DNA of 64,000 nucleotides from Lysinibacillus pakistanensis (GTDB lineage: Bacteria; Bacillota; Bacilli; Bacillales_A; Planococcaceae): positions 16,922 to 80,921 of the forward strand of contig BBDJ01000024.1 in the NCBI GenBank assembly GCA_001312325.1. Reading direction: 5' to 3'. Under the pieces are notes generated by a model that saw only the letters and a program-made list of their open reading frames with translations, did not search any database and had not been told where the DNA came from. The position numbers and the translations under genes are program-made. Shown in pieces: positions 42,270 through 53,303 of the stretch. Position 1 is the first letter of the stretch; each line of letters opens with the position of its first letter.

Positions 42270-42507
42270 TACTTTCTCTCCTTTTTAATTAACCTTATAC
42301 ACTATTATAATAAAAGGAAACATTTAACTTTATCTAATGAAGAAATATTATTCAACCAGAAGGCAGAGTTATTGTAAATGGTAATAATTATTTAATGATT
42401 CCAGGTGGGTATTAATAGAAACAGGAAAGACGTTGAAATTAATACTCTAAGCGCATAGTTTTTTTATAAAAGTCTCTACCTAGAATTTGATTAGCCAATT
42501 AATGAAA

Positions 42508-43025
42508 TCAAACCATCTTATACATTAAAACATCATCAATATATTGCTTATCATTTAACTTAATTTCATTGATTTTTCTTCCTTCCTCTACAAATCCCAT
42601 CTTTTTATAGAGAGCAATGGCACTTTCATTTGTTGAAAATACGCCAAGACTAATCTTTTCAATATACGGATTGCACCCAGCCCACTTTAGTAGCTGCTCA
42701 AGCAAGCATTTCCCAATGCCCAGACCACGATATTTTTTTTAATATCATCATGCCAAAGGAGCCTGTATGAGCTAATCGTTTTCGATTTGGTGATTGAAAC
42801 ACAAGCCAACCAACTATTTTTTTCTTGATATTGTGCGATTAAGATTAATTCTCGTTCATTTGCTAATTTTGCTTCTACCCATTTTTTTTGCTCACCAATC
42901 GTTTGCTGAAATTCCTCTAGCGTAGTGATTAAATAATCTTCTTCTGCTAAAACTTCACTCTGTATTGACAGTATATTTTCAGCATCCTCTTCAGTGGCAG
43001 CTCTAATTTTGATTTGTTCTGTCAT
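42508..43025 (-). CDS. GNAT-family N-acetyltransferase
   Basis: About 171 residues when joined. N-terminal I-K-I-R-A-A-T-E-E-D-A; after correction the acetyl-CoA loop R-G-L-G-I-G-K appears, then the late GNAT motif N-E-S-A-I-A-L-Y-K-K-M-G-F. Breaks at T runs near 42733 and 42821. The substrate could be an amine, an antibiotic or a ribosomal protein. Confidence 0.82.
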
Positions 43026-43112
43026 TTAGTATCTCTCCCTTCAAAAATGGCAACACAAATAGTCTCCTTATATGATATGGACATCAAGGAGACTAAATGA
43101 TTTTAATGATTT

Positions 43113-44114
43113 CTAGTCAGATATCTTTGGAAATTTTTTTAAATCATTTGCCAAAAACTCATTGGATAACCAAGCATTTGTTGTTTTGATATCCTCCATA
43201 AAATTGGAAAGAGAGGTTTTATCTAATTGACTAAATTGCTTTGAAACCTCTGTATTTTTAATGTTTTCTTGCCACTTACCATAATCTTTTATTTTTTTCT
43301 TGCACGAGATGTGGTTGATTTGTATAAATCGATTTAACCAATTGATTATATTCCCTGAATGCTTCCACAAGCGCATCTTTATCCTGTTTTTCAGTAGCAG
43401 CTACTATTTTATCTTTAAAGCTCTGCCATTTTTCAGGGTAGGCATCCTTTACTAAATCATCTATATGAATATAATCATCCGGTGCATGTACTAATGGACC
43501 CTTTTCAATTGCATATGAAACAGTACCATTGTCATTTTTCACGCCATTGACTGCAAATTTTGCAATTGTTGTCATAGCCTCCATAAAATCTTTTGCCTGT
43601 TTTCCCTCTAAGTAGTTATCTGCAATAAATTGCGCTTTTTCTAAACCAAGTGAAATCATGGCTTGACGCTGTTCTTCCGTCATATTGCAACATTATGCAC
43701 TAAGAGATTTTGAGATATTGTTGAATATGTAGCATCGAGTGCTTGCTGACTTGCACCTTTTAAGCTATTGACAAGTTTCTCGTTTGTTTGAATATGCGGG
43801 ATGATGATGGCAAGAACATTATGTTCAATTTCCTCATCCAATCGAGCCTGCTGTTCCGCACGAATAGCAAGCTGCTCCTCACTTTCTACATAGTTTAATT
43901 TCCCTCCATCCTTAAATATAGAGGCTATCTTTTGAGCTATCTCCTCTGGTGCCTCTTGCAATTGAATGTGAGAATCGAATAAACTACGTGCTTCCTTTCC
44001 AATTGTGACAACATCCTGATCTTTTTTTAAAACTTGAGGATTTCCATCTCCCTTAGACGGAGTATGGATAGTTTGCATAAAATTCACTGTATTTGTATAT
44101 GATGTTATTTTCAT
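43113..44114 (-). CDS. Conserved-looking protein of unknown function
   Basis: About 330 residues if read as one protein. The first frame (43680-44114) ends in an ATGA overlap with the second (43276-43683), and one missing A near 43682 would fuse them; a further A7 run near 43290 splits the last part. The sequence is helical, rich in Glu, Gln and Lys, without signal peptide. It starts M-K-I-T-S-Y-T-N. I cannot name the family; two overlapping genes remain possible. Confidence 0.55.
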
Positions 44115-44222
44115 TATAATCCCCTATCCCTTTTAATTTCGTTAGAGTTTATATCGGATTAATTACAAAATAATTGAAGATAAAAAAAATAATTGGGTCT
44201 ATTTTAGCTTACAAATTAAAAA

Positions 44223-44245
44223 AAACCCAGAATAAATTCTGGGCT
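44223..44245 (-). terminator. Terminator of the YpzG-like gene
   Basis: CCCAGAA with TTCTGGG around a short loop; the minus strand then reads a T run. Confidence 0.75.
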
Positions 44246-44271
44246 TGATGACACTTACTTTTCTAGCATGA

Positions 44272-44424
44272 TTAAAACTGTCGGGCCTTTGCTTCACTTC
44301 TCAAGATACGGTTGTGGAGAGTAATCTCCGTTTCACCATTTACTTGAGATTTAGAATGCTTAATCCTTGACCAGTTGCGGTGGATTTTTTGAGATTTGGG
44401 GTCTAATTGTTCAAACCTACTCAT
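44272..44424 (-). CDS. Small YpzG-like protein
   Basis: 50 residues, basic, starting M-S-R-F-E-Q-L-D-P-K-S-Q-K-I-H-R-N-W and containing K-S-Q-V-N-G-E-T, the motif I associate with the YpzG family of spore-formers. The ATG at 44424 follows GAGGAGGATGG, and a terminator lies 27 bases after the stop. Function unknown. Confidence 0.65.
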   Translation of the reverse strand: MSRFEQLDPKSQKIHRNWSRIKHSKSQVNGETEITLHNRILRSEAKARQF

Positions 44425-44624
44425 TTTCCATCCTCCTCATCATTATAGATTTCATAAGTGAAATCCGTTTTAGTATGACCTACGAATTAAAAATTATTCT
44501 TCCCACACTTTTAAAAGGCTCAAATTAATTGAATACTTGGTATGGTAAACAAATAATAGGAGGTTCCTCTAAATATATAATTAGCGTTTTATCCGGATAT
44601 AAATGTGTAAAAAAAGATCATTCA

Positions 44625-44864
44625 TTAAGATTTTTTTCTCTTTGAATATTTACCATCTTTCGAGTTGAATATATACATATTTTCTCTTGTGTATTTATAA
44701 TACATTCCTAATTGTTCCTTTATTTCATTTTCTTTAGACAAATCAATTACTTCAGGCGTTTCCTTCATTATTATTTTTTTAGCCTCTAAATAAGTAAAAT
44801 TAGGTAGATTAAAAAAAATAATAAAGCTTATTAAGACTAACCCTATAGGACAACTTAGTCGCAT
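44625..44864 (-). CDS. Small secreted or membrane-anchored protein, unknown
   Basis: 79 residues. The N-terminal hydrophobic segment (I-G-L-V-L-I-S-F-I-I-F-F) is a signal anchor, followed by a charged domain ending in basic residues. No family recognised; the ribosome binding site is poor. Confidence 0.4.
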   Translation of the reverse strand: MRLSCPIGLVLISFIIFFNLPNFTYLEAKKIIMKETPEVIDLSKENEIKEQLGMYYKYTRENMYIFNSKDGKYSKRKKS

Positions 44865-44922
44865 GATGAAACAGCTAAATCCTGTCTCGAACTATACAGT
44901 CACCTTTTTTTACCCGCAAAAA

Positions 44923-45013
44923 AAATCATAGTTATGAAGCACTAGTAGCCAATGTGCTAAGTCGTGAATTTCAACAAGAAAAAGGAACAAAGGGAATTAT
45001 CAGTATTACTTAA
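44923..45013 (+). pseudogene. IS3-family transposase fragment
   Basis: The frame N-H-S-Y-E-A-L-V-A-N-V-L-S-R-E-F resembles the S-Y-x-x-V-x-N-x-L-x-R-x-F segment ahead of the DDE domain in IS150-type OrfB proteins. Only about 30 codons remain. Confidence 0.45.
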
Positions 45014-45058
45014 AACAACAACCCTTAGCTAAGTTCATAGCTTTGGGTTGCTGTTTTA
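45013..45058. terminator. Terminator of the LacI gene of the hexuronate locus
   Basis: AACAACAACCC...AGCT pairs with AGCT...GGGTTGCTGTT; A/T ends on both sides. Confidence 0.7.
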
Positions 45059-46061
45059 GTTAGTTGAATCTCGATGAATGACTATCGGCTTAAAGCGATA
45101 GAGTTTTTTGTTCATCAGCTATCTGTTCTTTTTTTGATTTTTGCAAAGAGTAGTGAAGCAGATTTTTGAGCCATCGGTAGGATAGGCTGTTTTAATGTGG
45201 TAATCGAAGGAGTTAAAAAAATTTGCATAGGGCACATCATCAATAGCTATCACTTGTAAATCATTCGGTACACGTAAGTTTCGCTTTTTTATATAAATCA
45301 TTAATTCTTGAAAAATACGATCATTTGCAGCAATTATCCCTTTTGGTGGTTGTTCCAATGCAAATAATTGATCGAATATTTCTTCCATCTCTACTGGTTC
45401 ACCATTTTTAATGTATCGCTCATCAACTAACATATTTTTATTTCGAAGTGCTTGGCGAAATCCTTCTAAACGTTCTACACGAGGAGTAATTGGTAAGGCT
45501 AAAGATGTTGTGATAATGGCTAACGGGTGCTTTCGAAACGTTTCCACTGCCGTATTCATTGCAGAAAAATTATCAAGCAATACAGCTGGAATATCCACTC
45601 CCTCTATAAAACGGTCGATAAAAACGATTGGAATCGCTTGTTGGTGGAGCCTTACATACAGATTTTTGTTTTCTCCTGTTGGAAAAACAATCAAGCCATC
45701 CACCTGTTTTTCTAGTAAAGTTTCGATATGCTTTTTTTTCTTTTTTTTAGGATTATCCGCCGAATTACATACAATCATATGGAAGCCTTCTTTATCAAAC
45801 TCTGCTTCCAGTGCATTTATAATTTTTGTTGAAAAGTCATGGATAATATTCGCTACTATAATACCTATCGTAAAGGTAGATTTCTGTTTTAAGCTACGTG
45901 CCATTAAATTTGGACGATATTGCAATGCTTCAATAGCTTCTTCAATTTTCTTACGAGTCTCTACACTCATATATTCATATCGCTTATTCAAATATTGCGA
46001 GACGGTACTATTCGAAACATTTGCATATTGCGCAACATCGGCAATTGTTGTTTTTTTTCAC
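45056..46061 (-). CDS. LacI-family regulator, KdgR-like
   Basis: About 330 residues when joined. The N-terminal helix-turn-helix reads T-I-A-D-V-A-Q-Y-A-N-V-S-N-S-T-V-S after one base is removed from the T8 run near 46051-46058; start GTG at 46061 with GGAG upstream. The sugar-binding core follows (I-I-V-A-N-I-I-H-D-F, A-A-N-D-R, A-I-D-D-V-P). The end is broken at runs near 45220 and 45130. It lies at the distal end of the hexuronate operon and is the best candidate to bind the tandem operators at 55982-56006, as KdgR does in B. subtilis. Confidence 0.8.
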
Positions 46062-46118
46062 TAAAATCAATCTCCTACCTATTCCTTGGTATTAAATAGC
46101 ATAGCATATTTTGTTGGT

Positions 46119-46146
46119 TAATATAACTATTCAAATAGTTATATTA
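46119..46146. promoter_or_regulatory. 28-bp palindrome upstream of the LacI gene
   Basis: TAATATAACTATT (46119-46131) is mirrored exactly by 46134-46146 with a 2-base centre, 58 bp upstream of the GTG start. No T tract follows. It could be an autoregulatory operator. Confidence 0.45.
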
Positions 46147-46346
46147 GTTTCGGTAAATAAATGCCCTGTTTCTGCATTTCGTTTCTGCTCCATTTCACCA
46201 TGGACCAGGACTTTTCCAAACTTGGTGCTGTTGGCGTAATCATGTAATTCATAATCAGTTGCGAGATGTTAACACTCTGAGCTGTAACTTCTTAAACGAC
46301 TAATTTTTTTTAAAGTTGGTACAGAAATTCATAAAAAATCCTCCCA

Positions 46347-47353
46347 TTATTTAATATAGATTTGTGCTTTATTCGAATTGTATTGTTTTGCCTCAAAGTA
46401 AGAAATTGCTTCATCGAAAGCGATTTTTTTTGTTACATAGCCTTGTTTTATAGCGCCTGATTGCATATAGTTCATGACTGTCTGAAAATCTTCCAAAGTA
46501 GCATTTCGACTACTTTTCAGCGTTAATTCCTTTGAATGAAATTCAGGATCGTTAAATGTAATCGTCTTCTTCATTAAGCCAATAAATACTAATGTTCCGC
46601 TATTTTCTACGTACTGGAACGAAGATTCCATTGATTGTTGATTACCTGTTGCATCAAAGACAACTGTAGGAAGTTCGCCATTAAATTTTTCATGTAACTG
46701 TACCATTACTTCATAACTACCAACAATCACACCATCCGCTTCCGACCATGCCTGTCCTTCTTTTAAACGTTCTTCGTTCAAATCCATTAATACTGTTTTT
46801 GCGCCGCGTAATTTAGCAAACGTGCCGCTCCTAATCCAATTGGCCCTGCACCGATAACAAGTACCGTATCATTTTCTGTTAGATCCGAACGACGTACTGC
46901 ATGGGCACCAATAGCTAATGGTTCCACAATGGCTAATTGGTCACCTGACACAGCATTATCAGTAATTACAATACTGTCATCAACTACGATATATTCGCCC
47001 ATACCTCCATCCATGTGTACACCTAATACTTTCAAAGATTTGCAGCAGTTCGTTTGACCTCGACGACATGCAACACACTCTCCACAATGGATGTATGGAA
47101 TAACTGTTGCACGATCTCCTACTTGAATGTCCTTAACTGCTTCACCGACTTCTTCCACGATAGCAGCTAGTTCATGGCCTAACACTCGTGGATAACTAAA
47201 GAATGGCTGTTCACCTGCAAAAGCATGTGTATCTGTTCCACACACGCCAATATGTGTGATTTTTAATAGAACATCATGACTCCTTACAATACTTGGCTTG
47301 TCTACCTCACGTTCCACCATATGAAACGGTTCATTAATGATCAATTGTCGCAT
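46347..47353 (-). CDS. Zinc-dependent medium-chain dehydrogenase, tagaturonate arm
   Basis: About 335 residues. Catalytic zinc ligands: C in G-V-C-G-T-D, G-H-E, and the structural zinc cysteines in C-G-E-C-V-A-C-R-R-G-Q-T-N-C-C. NAD fold: G-A-G-P-I-G-L. One missing T near 46819 splits the frame. It lies directly after UxaB, and its start overlaps the uxaB end by 13 bases. Context suggests an L-galactonate 5-dehydrogenase (LgoD-like) feeding tagaturonate; that is inference. Confidence 0.8.
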
Positions 47354-48608
47354 ACTATTTCCTCCAATAATCTATGAATTGTGGATAATTGTTGAATCAC
47401 CTCGGTTGCATCACATTGGAAATGCTGTTCGATAAATTGTTGCATTGGCTTTGTCTGCCCCTGTTCAAAATGGTTATGGATATCAATCAATTTTTCGATA
47501 ACCTGATCGGATTCACGCATGGAAAAGCGTGTTGGATTCATTGCATATATCCCTAATGCTAAAGCTTGATAGTATATTTCTGTTTCAGCAAATGGAGCAA
47601 TACGTGTTTGCCACTTTGATAATTCATTTAATTGAATATCATATAGCTGATGCTCAATAAATGGATTTAAAAAAACGTTCAAAGACATCTTGCTGATAGC
47701 GTTCATCTACTTGGAATCGGTGTGTAAAATCGTTTGTTACTTTTTCAATAAAGGCTCGAACGTCTGCATTAGAAAATGCCTCTCTTACGGTTGTGTAGTG
47801 GAAAATTTTTCCAAATGCTGAAAGCAAAATATGACTACCATTTAAAATGGCGACTTTGCGTTTCTGATACATGTCTAAATCATCAAAAACAAAAGGCAAA
47901 TCAAGACTTGTTGGCCAATGTTTAAAAGGCTCTTTCTGATCAATCACAAATAAGAAATAGGGTTCACAAACTGTATATAAGGCATCCTTTCCCTGATACT
48001 CTTGTGGATATCCCATTACAATACGGTCTACTAGTGTATTACAAAAGGTTAAAGTAGCGAGCCATTTATTAAATGCTATAGGCATGTTCCAGTCTTTGGC
48101 ATGCTGTAGACAAATCGTTTTTAGTGTAGAGCCATTCTGTTCTATTAATTCCAGAGGCACAATTGCCAATTGTTTTTCACCTTGAAAATGATTGTAATAT
48201 TGTTCTAGAAAGACTGTTAACTTTGCTGCATAGCTTGTTGGGCAGGTAGTAGGATAAGGGATATTTTCATAATAAATTCCTGCCTCTGTTGTATTAGACA
48301 CAATCATCTCAAGTGTTTCTGACTGCGCATATTGTAAAAATGAATGCCAGTTCTCATATGGATGAATAGTATCTTGAATAACCTTAACAGTGGTTTCTTC
48401 TTCTATAACCTCACCATTTTTTAACCCTCGTTCCATGACAGTGAATTGCAACTGTTGTTCTTCCAGCTGTTTGACCGTTTTTCCTCTTGCTGTTGCTGCG
48501 ACTGAAACGATACTGCAAGGGACTTGTAGTTTTTCAACTGCCAGGTTAAAAAAAGCCTCTTATAAAATTTCCATCACCTATTTGCATAATTTTAATAGGA
48601 TGCTTCAT
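47341..48608 (-). CDS. uxaB: Tagaturonate reductase (altronate oxidoreductase)
   Basis: About 422 residues when joined. N-terminus K-I-M-Q-I-G-D-G-N-F-I-R-G-F-F, the NAD fold of the mannitol dehydrogenase family, then S-N-T-T-E-A-G-I and the C-terminal lysine region K-R-K-V-A-I-L-N-G-S-H. Breaks at T7 near 48552 and A7 near 47670. Reduces tagaturonate to altronate. The ATG at 48608 follows GGAGAG. Confidence 0.88.
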
Positions 48609-48620
48609 ATCATTTCTCTC

Positions 48621-50121
48621 CTACATCGTCACGCCATCTTTAAAAATAGCGATTTCTTTGAATCCATATTTCTCATTATTTGTTTGTACATCTCCTGACG
48701 CTAACGCTAAAATATAATCCATAAATTCATCAACTAAAACATCCATCGGTTTTCCATCCACTAATTGACCTGCGTTAAAATCAATCCAATTTCTTTTGCG
48801 CTCATAAAGTGGCGTATTTGTTGAAATTTTAACTGTTGGTGTCGGTCCTCCAAACGGTGTGCCCCTACCTGTTGAGAAAAGGACGATTTGGCAACCTGTT
48901 GAGGCAAGTGCGGTTGTTGATACAAGATCATTACCTGGGCCGTTTAATAAATGTAGCCCCTTTGTTGACATACGGTCACCATAATCAAGCACTTCTTTTA
49001 TCTCTTGGAATCCCCCCTTTTGAATACAGCCAAGTGACTTTTCTTCCAATGTTGTAATTCCACCCGCTTTGTTTCCTGGAGAAGGATTTTCATAGACAGG
49101 TTGATTATATTTAATAAAATACTGTTTAAAATCATTTACTAAATGCACAATCTCCTCAAAAACAGAGACATCTTTTGCACGTTCCATTAAAATCTGTTCA
49201 GCCCCAAACATTTCTGGAACTTCCGTTAACACCGTTGCACCACCTGCTGAGATCAATTGGTCAGAAAATACGCCAATCATCGGATTAGCTGTAATGCCAG
49301 AGAAACCATCACTACCGCCACATTTCAAACCAATTTTCAGTTCTGAAATAGGGTACGCTTGTCTTTCAAATGTCGTCACATAGTCAAAGGCTTTTTCAAG
49401 CAGTTGTTGACCCTCTTCCATTTCATCTGCTGATTCTTGAACATTTAAAAAGGCTACACGATCTTTATCATAATAGCCGATTGTTTTCTTAAATAGCTCA
49501 ATATAATTGTTCTCACACCCTAGCCCTAATACAATGACTGCCCCTGCATTTGGGTGGTGAATTAAATTAGCTAATATTTTTTTGTGTATACGTTAAATCA
49601 TCACCGAGTTGTGAACAACCATATGGATGAGCGAAATGCTGTACACCATCAAAATTGTCAGCCTTTAATAATTGATTGCCTAACTTCGCCAAATTTTCAG
49701 CTACTTTATTAATACATCCAACTGTATTAATAATCCAGATTTCATTCCGCACACCAACCTGACCATCTGTTCTAAGATAGCCCTTAAACGTGCGCTGTGC
49801 ATGACGAGGGTCGGCTATGGGATGTGTTTTTGGTTTAAATTCATAGCTTAATTCGCCTGTTAAATTGGTTTTCATATTATGTGCGTGAACCCAACTACCT
49901 GCTGGGATTTCTTCTGTCGTATGACCAATTGGGAAACCGTATTTTGTGATATGTGTACCTTTAGAAAGAGCTGTGGTGGCAATTTTATGCCCACGTTGTA
50001 TTGGCTGCTGTAACGTTATTTCTTTTCCATCCAATGGAAGTAAAAAGCCTTGAGGAAGATCACTCAAGGCTATGGCAACATTGTCCATCGGATGAATTTT
50101 AATAACTGTTTGATTGTTCAT
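48621..50121 (-). CDS. uxaA: Altronate dehydratase
   Basis: About 499 residues when joined at the T7 run near 49576-49583. N-terminal SAF-like domain, then G-Y-L-R-T-D-G-Q-V-G-V-R-N, G-L-G-C-E-N-N and G-L-K-C-G-G-S-D-G-F-S-G, which carry the iron/cysteine motifs of the UxaA family, and the C-terminal G-R-G-T-P-F-G. Makes 2-keto-3-deoxygluconate (KDG). Confidence 0.9.
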
Positions 50122-50142
50122 TTGAATCCATCCTTTCTATTT

Positions 50143-51416
50143 CTAAGCTATTTCTTTATGAACGATTGGTGTAACAAATTTAATAACTGCTAATGAAGCG
50201 ATGACCGCTAAGCCACCTGCAAGTAGGAAAGCCGCAGAAAACGTTCCTGTTTTATCTACCAGGAAGCCTGTTAAAGTTGGTCCAATAATCCCTGCCGTGT
50301 TTGCAAGGAAATGCATAAAACCACCAACAGACCCAACATATTTTGATTCCACCACATCATTAATAATGGCCCAGTAAATAGCCCCTGTTAAATATAAGAA
50401 GAAAACAGAGGTAGCAACAAGCGCGACAGCACTAACTGTTGTTGTTACAATACCTGCACAGCCAATAGATACGGCTGCTAAGAATAAGCATGTAACTAGA
50501 ACGACTTTACGAGAGAATAAAACACCCTTACGCATAAAGCGTTTATAGATGAAATCCGATACAATCCCACTCAATGCTAAACCTAAGAATCCTAAAATCC
50601 ACGGAATAACGGTTACGATACTCATATCTTTAACAGCCATGCCACGAGCCTCTACTAAATAGCTTGGGAACCAAGTTAAGAAAAAGAATAGGATATAGTT
50701 ATAGGCAAAGAATGAAAAAGCTGTAAACAATACTGTTGGTTGTTTTAAGTAGTAAGACAGTCCACGACTATGATTGATATCTTCTGCTGCAATTTCTAGG
50801 TTTGCCATTGGTTCTACATTTTCTTCTTTATTTGGCTTTTCTTTTACTACTTTAAACCACACAATTGCCCAAATAAATCCAAGAATCATAATCGCAATAA
50901 ATGAATATTTCCAGCCATATGCTAATGCAATATAGCCAACAATTGGACCTGCAATCGCACCACCAAGTGGCGTACCACTATTGGCTAGCCTACTACAGAG
51001 GCACGTTTATCTGCAGGGAACCAGTTATTCACCATTTTATTTATGGTTGACGACAATGGCCCTTCCGCCATACCAAAGACAATACGAACAATAATCAATG
51101 AAGCGAACCCAACGACTAATACCATTGCTCCACTGAATAAAGACCATACAATCATCGCTACAAATAGCGTTAACTTGGCACCAAATTTATCGGAAGCCAT
51201 TCCGCCTAAGAAGTTGAAAATGGCATACCCAACAGAGAAACTACTAAAGATAATCCCTAATTGTGTCGACGTTAGATGAATATCTTCTTGAATAAATGGT
51301 GCTGCAATCGATAATGCTGAACGGTCTAAATAGTTAATGACACCTGCTAAAAATAGCATGACAATAACAATCGTTTTGCCATCTCCAAAAATACCTTGTT
51401 GTTTCATATCATTCAC
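50143..51416 (-). CDS. MFS transporter, hexuronate/aldonate type
   Basis: About 424 residues, 12 hydrophobic segments. Early Y-L-D-R-S-A-L-S-I-A-A-P and M-A-S-D-K-F-G-A-K motifs match the anion:cation symporter family (ExuT/GudP/GarP). One T is missing near 50987, giving a false TAG in A-S-V-V-G-L. It lies inside the uronate operon and likely imports the acid sugar. Exact substrate open: galacturonate, glucuronate or an aldonate. Confidence 0.85.
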
Positions 51417-51443
51417 CCCTAAATTTGAAATAGATTCCCTTTG

Positions 51444-52279
51444 TTAAACGCCTGCGTAAGCCATAAATCCACCATCAACAGGAATCGTTACGCCAGTAAC
51501 AAATGCTGAGTATGTATCATCAGCTAAAAATAATAATGTCCCTAATAAATCTTGTGGTTTTCCAAAACGCTTTTGTGGTGTTGCTGTAATGATTTTTTTT
51601 CTGAACGTGCTGTTAGTGAGCCATCTTCTGTCAGCAAAAGATGACGGTTTTGTTCGGTAATAAAAAATCCAGGTGCAATGGCATTAACACGTAAACCTGC
51701 TTCTGCAAAATGCACAGCCATCCATTGTGTAAAATTATTAATCGCTGCCTTTGCCGCACTATATGCGGGCACTTTTGTCATAGGGGCATAGGAACTCATG
51801 GATGAAATGTTAATAATCGTCCCCTTCGTTTTCAGCAATGCTTCGCCAAAAACTTGGGAAGCTAAAAATGTTCCTGTAAAATTATTCGAGAATACGCTTT
51901 CAAAACCGTTTGGCGTTAATTCAAAGAAATTTGGTGTAGTTGATTCTTCTTTATATACTTCATCAGCAGTAATGGCATCTGGATGATTGCCGCCTGCTCC
52001 ATTAATAAGCACATCAATCTGACCATATTGCTGTAAAATTAATTGTCTCGCTGCTATTAATGACTCTTTATTTAAAACATCCACAGAAAAATTAATCGCT
52101 TCCCCACCATTTTCCTTAACCGATTGGACGACTGCTTCTCCTTTTTGTGCTGTACGATTTAAAATAGCTACTCGCATTCCTTGCTGGGCCAATTCCTTTG
52201 CCATCTCGGAACAAAGAACGCCACTACCACCTGTTACAACGGCTACTTTATTTTGTAATGCCTCATGCACCTTACTCAC
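51444..52279 (-). CDS. uxuB: SDR-type D-mannonate oxidoreductase (fructuronate reductase)
   Basis: About 277 residues when joined at the T8 run near 51593-51600. Short-chain dehydrogenase: nucleotide motif [15 protein letters not shown], catalytic S-S-M-S-S and Y-S-A-A-K. It resembles B. subtilis YjmF (UxuB), which reduces fructuronate to mannonate, and lies beside uxuA as there. Overlaps the upstream dehydrogenase by 8 bases. Confidence 0.82.
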
Positions 52280-53294
52280 CTACTTTTAAAATGACTTTAC
52301 GTACTTCATTTGGGTTTTTTTCTATAAATTCAAAGGCTTCTTTTGCTTCATGTAATGAAAAGGTATGTGAAATTAAACCTTGTTGCTGTAGCTTTCCAGC
52401 ATTGACAAGCTTGACTACGTTTTCAAATTGGAACGTTTGCAAACGCGACCCTTTTATTGACAATTCCTTTTTCGTAATTGGTAGAGGAGCAAGTTCAATA
52501 GCTTCCTCTCCAAAGCTAAGGACTACCACTCTTCCAGCAACTGAAACAGCATCAATAGAATTCTTAAAAGTTAGCGGAATACATACCGCATCAATAGATA
52601 CATTGACGCCTACTCCATCTGTCCATTGATTAACAGCCTCTAATAAATTTTGTTCATTTACATTGACAACTTCATCCGCACCAAGTTCTTTTGCGTAAGA
52701 GAGCTTAGCTGGATCCAAATCAGAAATTATCACTCGTGCATCCATTAATTTAGCCATCTTTAAAATGCAAATGCCAATCGGCCCTGCCCCTTGAATCAAT
52801 AGCGTCTCACCAGCCTGTAATTCACCACGATATACTGCTTGGGCGCCAATTGTATAAGGTTCGATTAAAACTGCCTCTTCTAAAGGAGTGTGGTCTGCTA
52901 CTTTATGCAATTGCTTTTCAGCCACAACAAAACGCTCTCGCATACCTCCATCTTCATGAACACCAAAAACAGAAAGCTGTTCGCAGACATTTGGTTGTCC
53001 TTTACGGCAAGCATAGCACTCTCCACAATAACGAATCGGTTCGACAACAACTTTGTCACCAGCTTTTAATCCTTGCACCTCCTGACCAACCTCTAACACA
53101 CGTCCAACAACTTCATGCCCAGGCACGCGAGGCAATGTCGCTAATGGATTCGAGCCATGATAAATATGCATATCTGATCCGCAAATACCAACATATTCGG
53201 TTTGAACGAGGACATCTGTTGGCTTTGTTACCACTGGTTCTGCTACATCAATTAAAGCCATTTCAAAAGGTTTGATTACTTGTAGTGCTTTCAT
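52272..53294 (-). CDS. Zinc-dependent dehydrogenase, RspB/YjmD-like, fructuronate arm
   Basis: About 340 residues, intact. Zinc ligands in [12 protein letters not shown] and [15 protein letters not shown]. It strongly resembles E. coli RspB and B. subtilis YjmD. Start ATG at 53294 behind AGGTGAC; the longer in-frame start at 53303 abuts the uxuA stop. Between uxuA and uxuB it probably oxidises L-gulonate to fructuronate; substrate inferred. Confidence 0.85.
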   Translation of the reverse strand: MKALQVIKPFEMALIDVAEPVVTKPTDVLVQTEYVGICGSDMHIYHGSNPLATLPRVPGHEVVGRVLEVGQEVQGLKAGDKVVVEPIRYCGECYACRKGQPNVCEQLSVFGVHEDGGMRERFVVAEKQLHKVADHTPLEEAVLIEPYTIGAQAVYRGELQAGETLLIQGAGPIGICILKMAKLMDARVIISDLDPAKLSYAKELGADEVVNVNEQNLLEAVNQWTDGVGVNVSIDAVCIPLTFKNSIDAVSVAGRVVVLSFGEEAIELAPLPITKKELSIKGSRLQTFQFENVVKLVNAGKLQQQGLISHTFSLHEAKEAFEFIEKNPNEVRKVILKVGE

Positions 53295-53303
53295 ACATGT
53301 CAC

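Noticed and set aside
42310..42480. Fragment resembling a Nudix region (I-P-G-G... E-T-G)
   Set aside because: Only about 25 codons match loosely across two frames; too short to call.
45411..46064. 217-codon plus-strand frame across the LacI gene
   Set aside because: Antisense shadow of a well-supported LacI regulator; composition is not protein-like.
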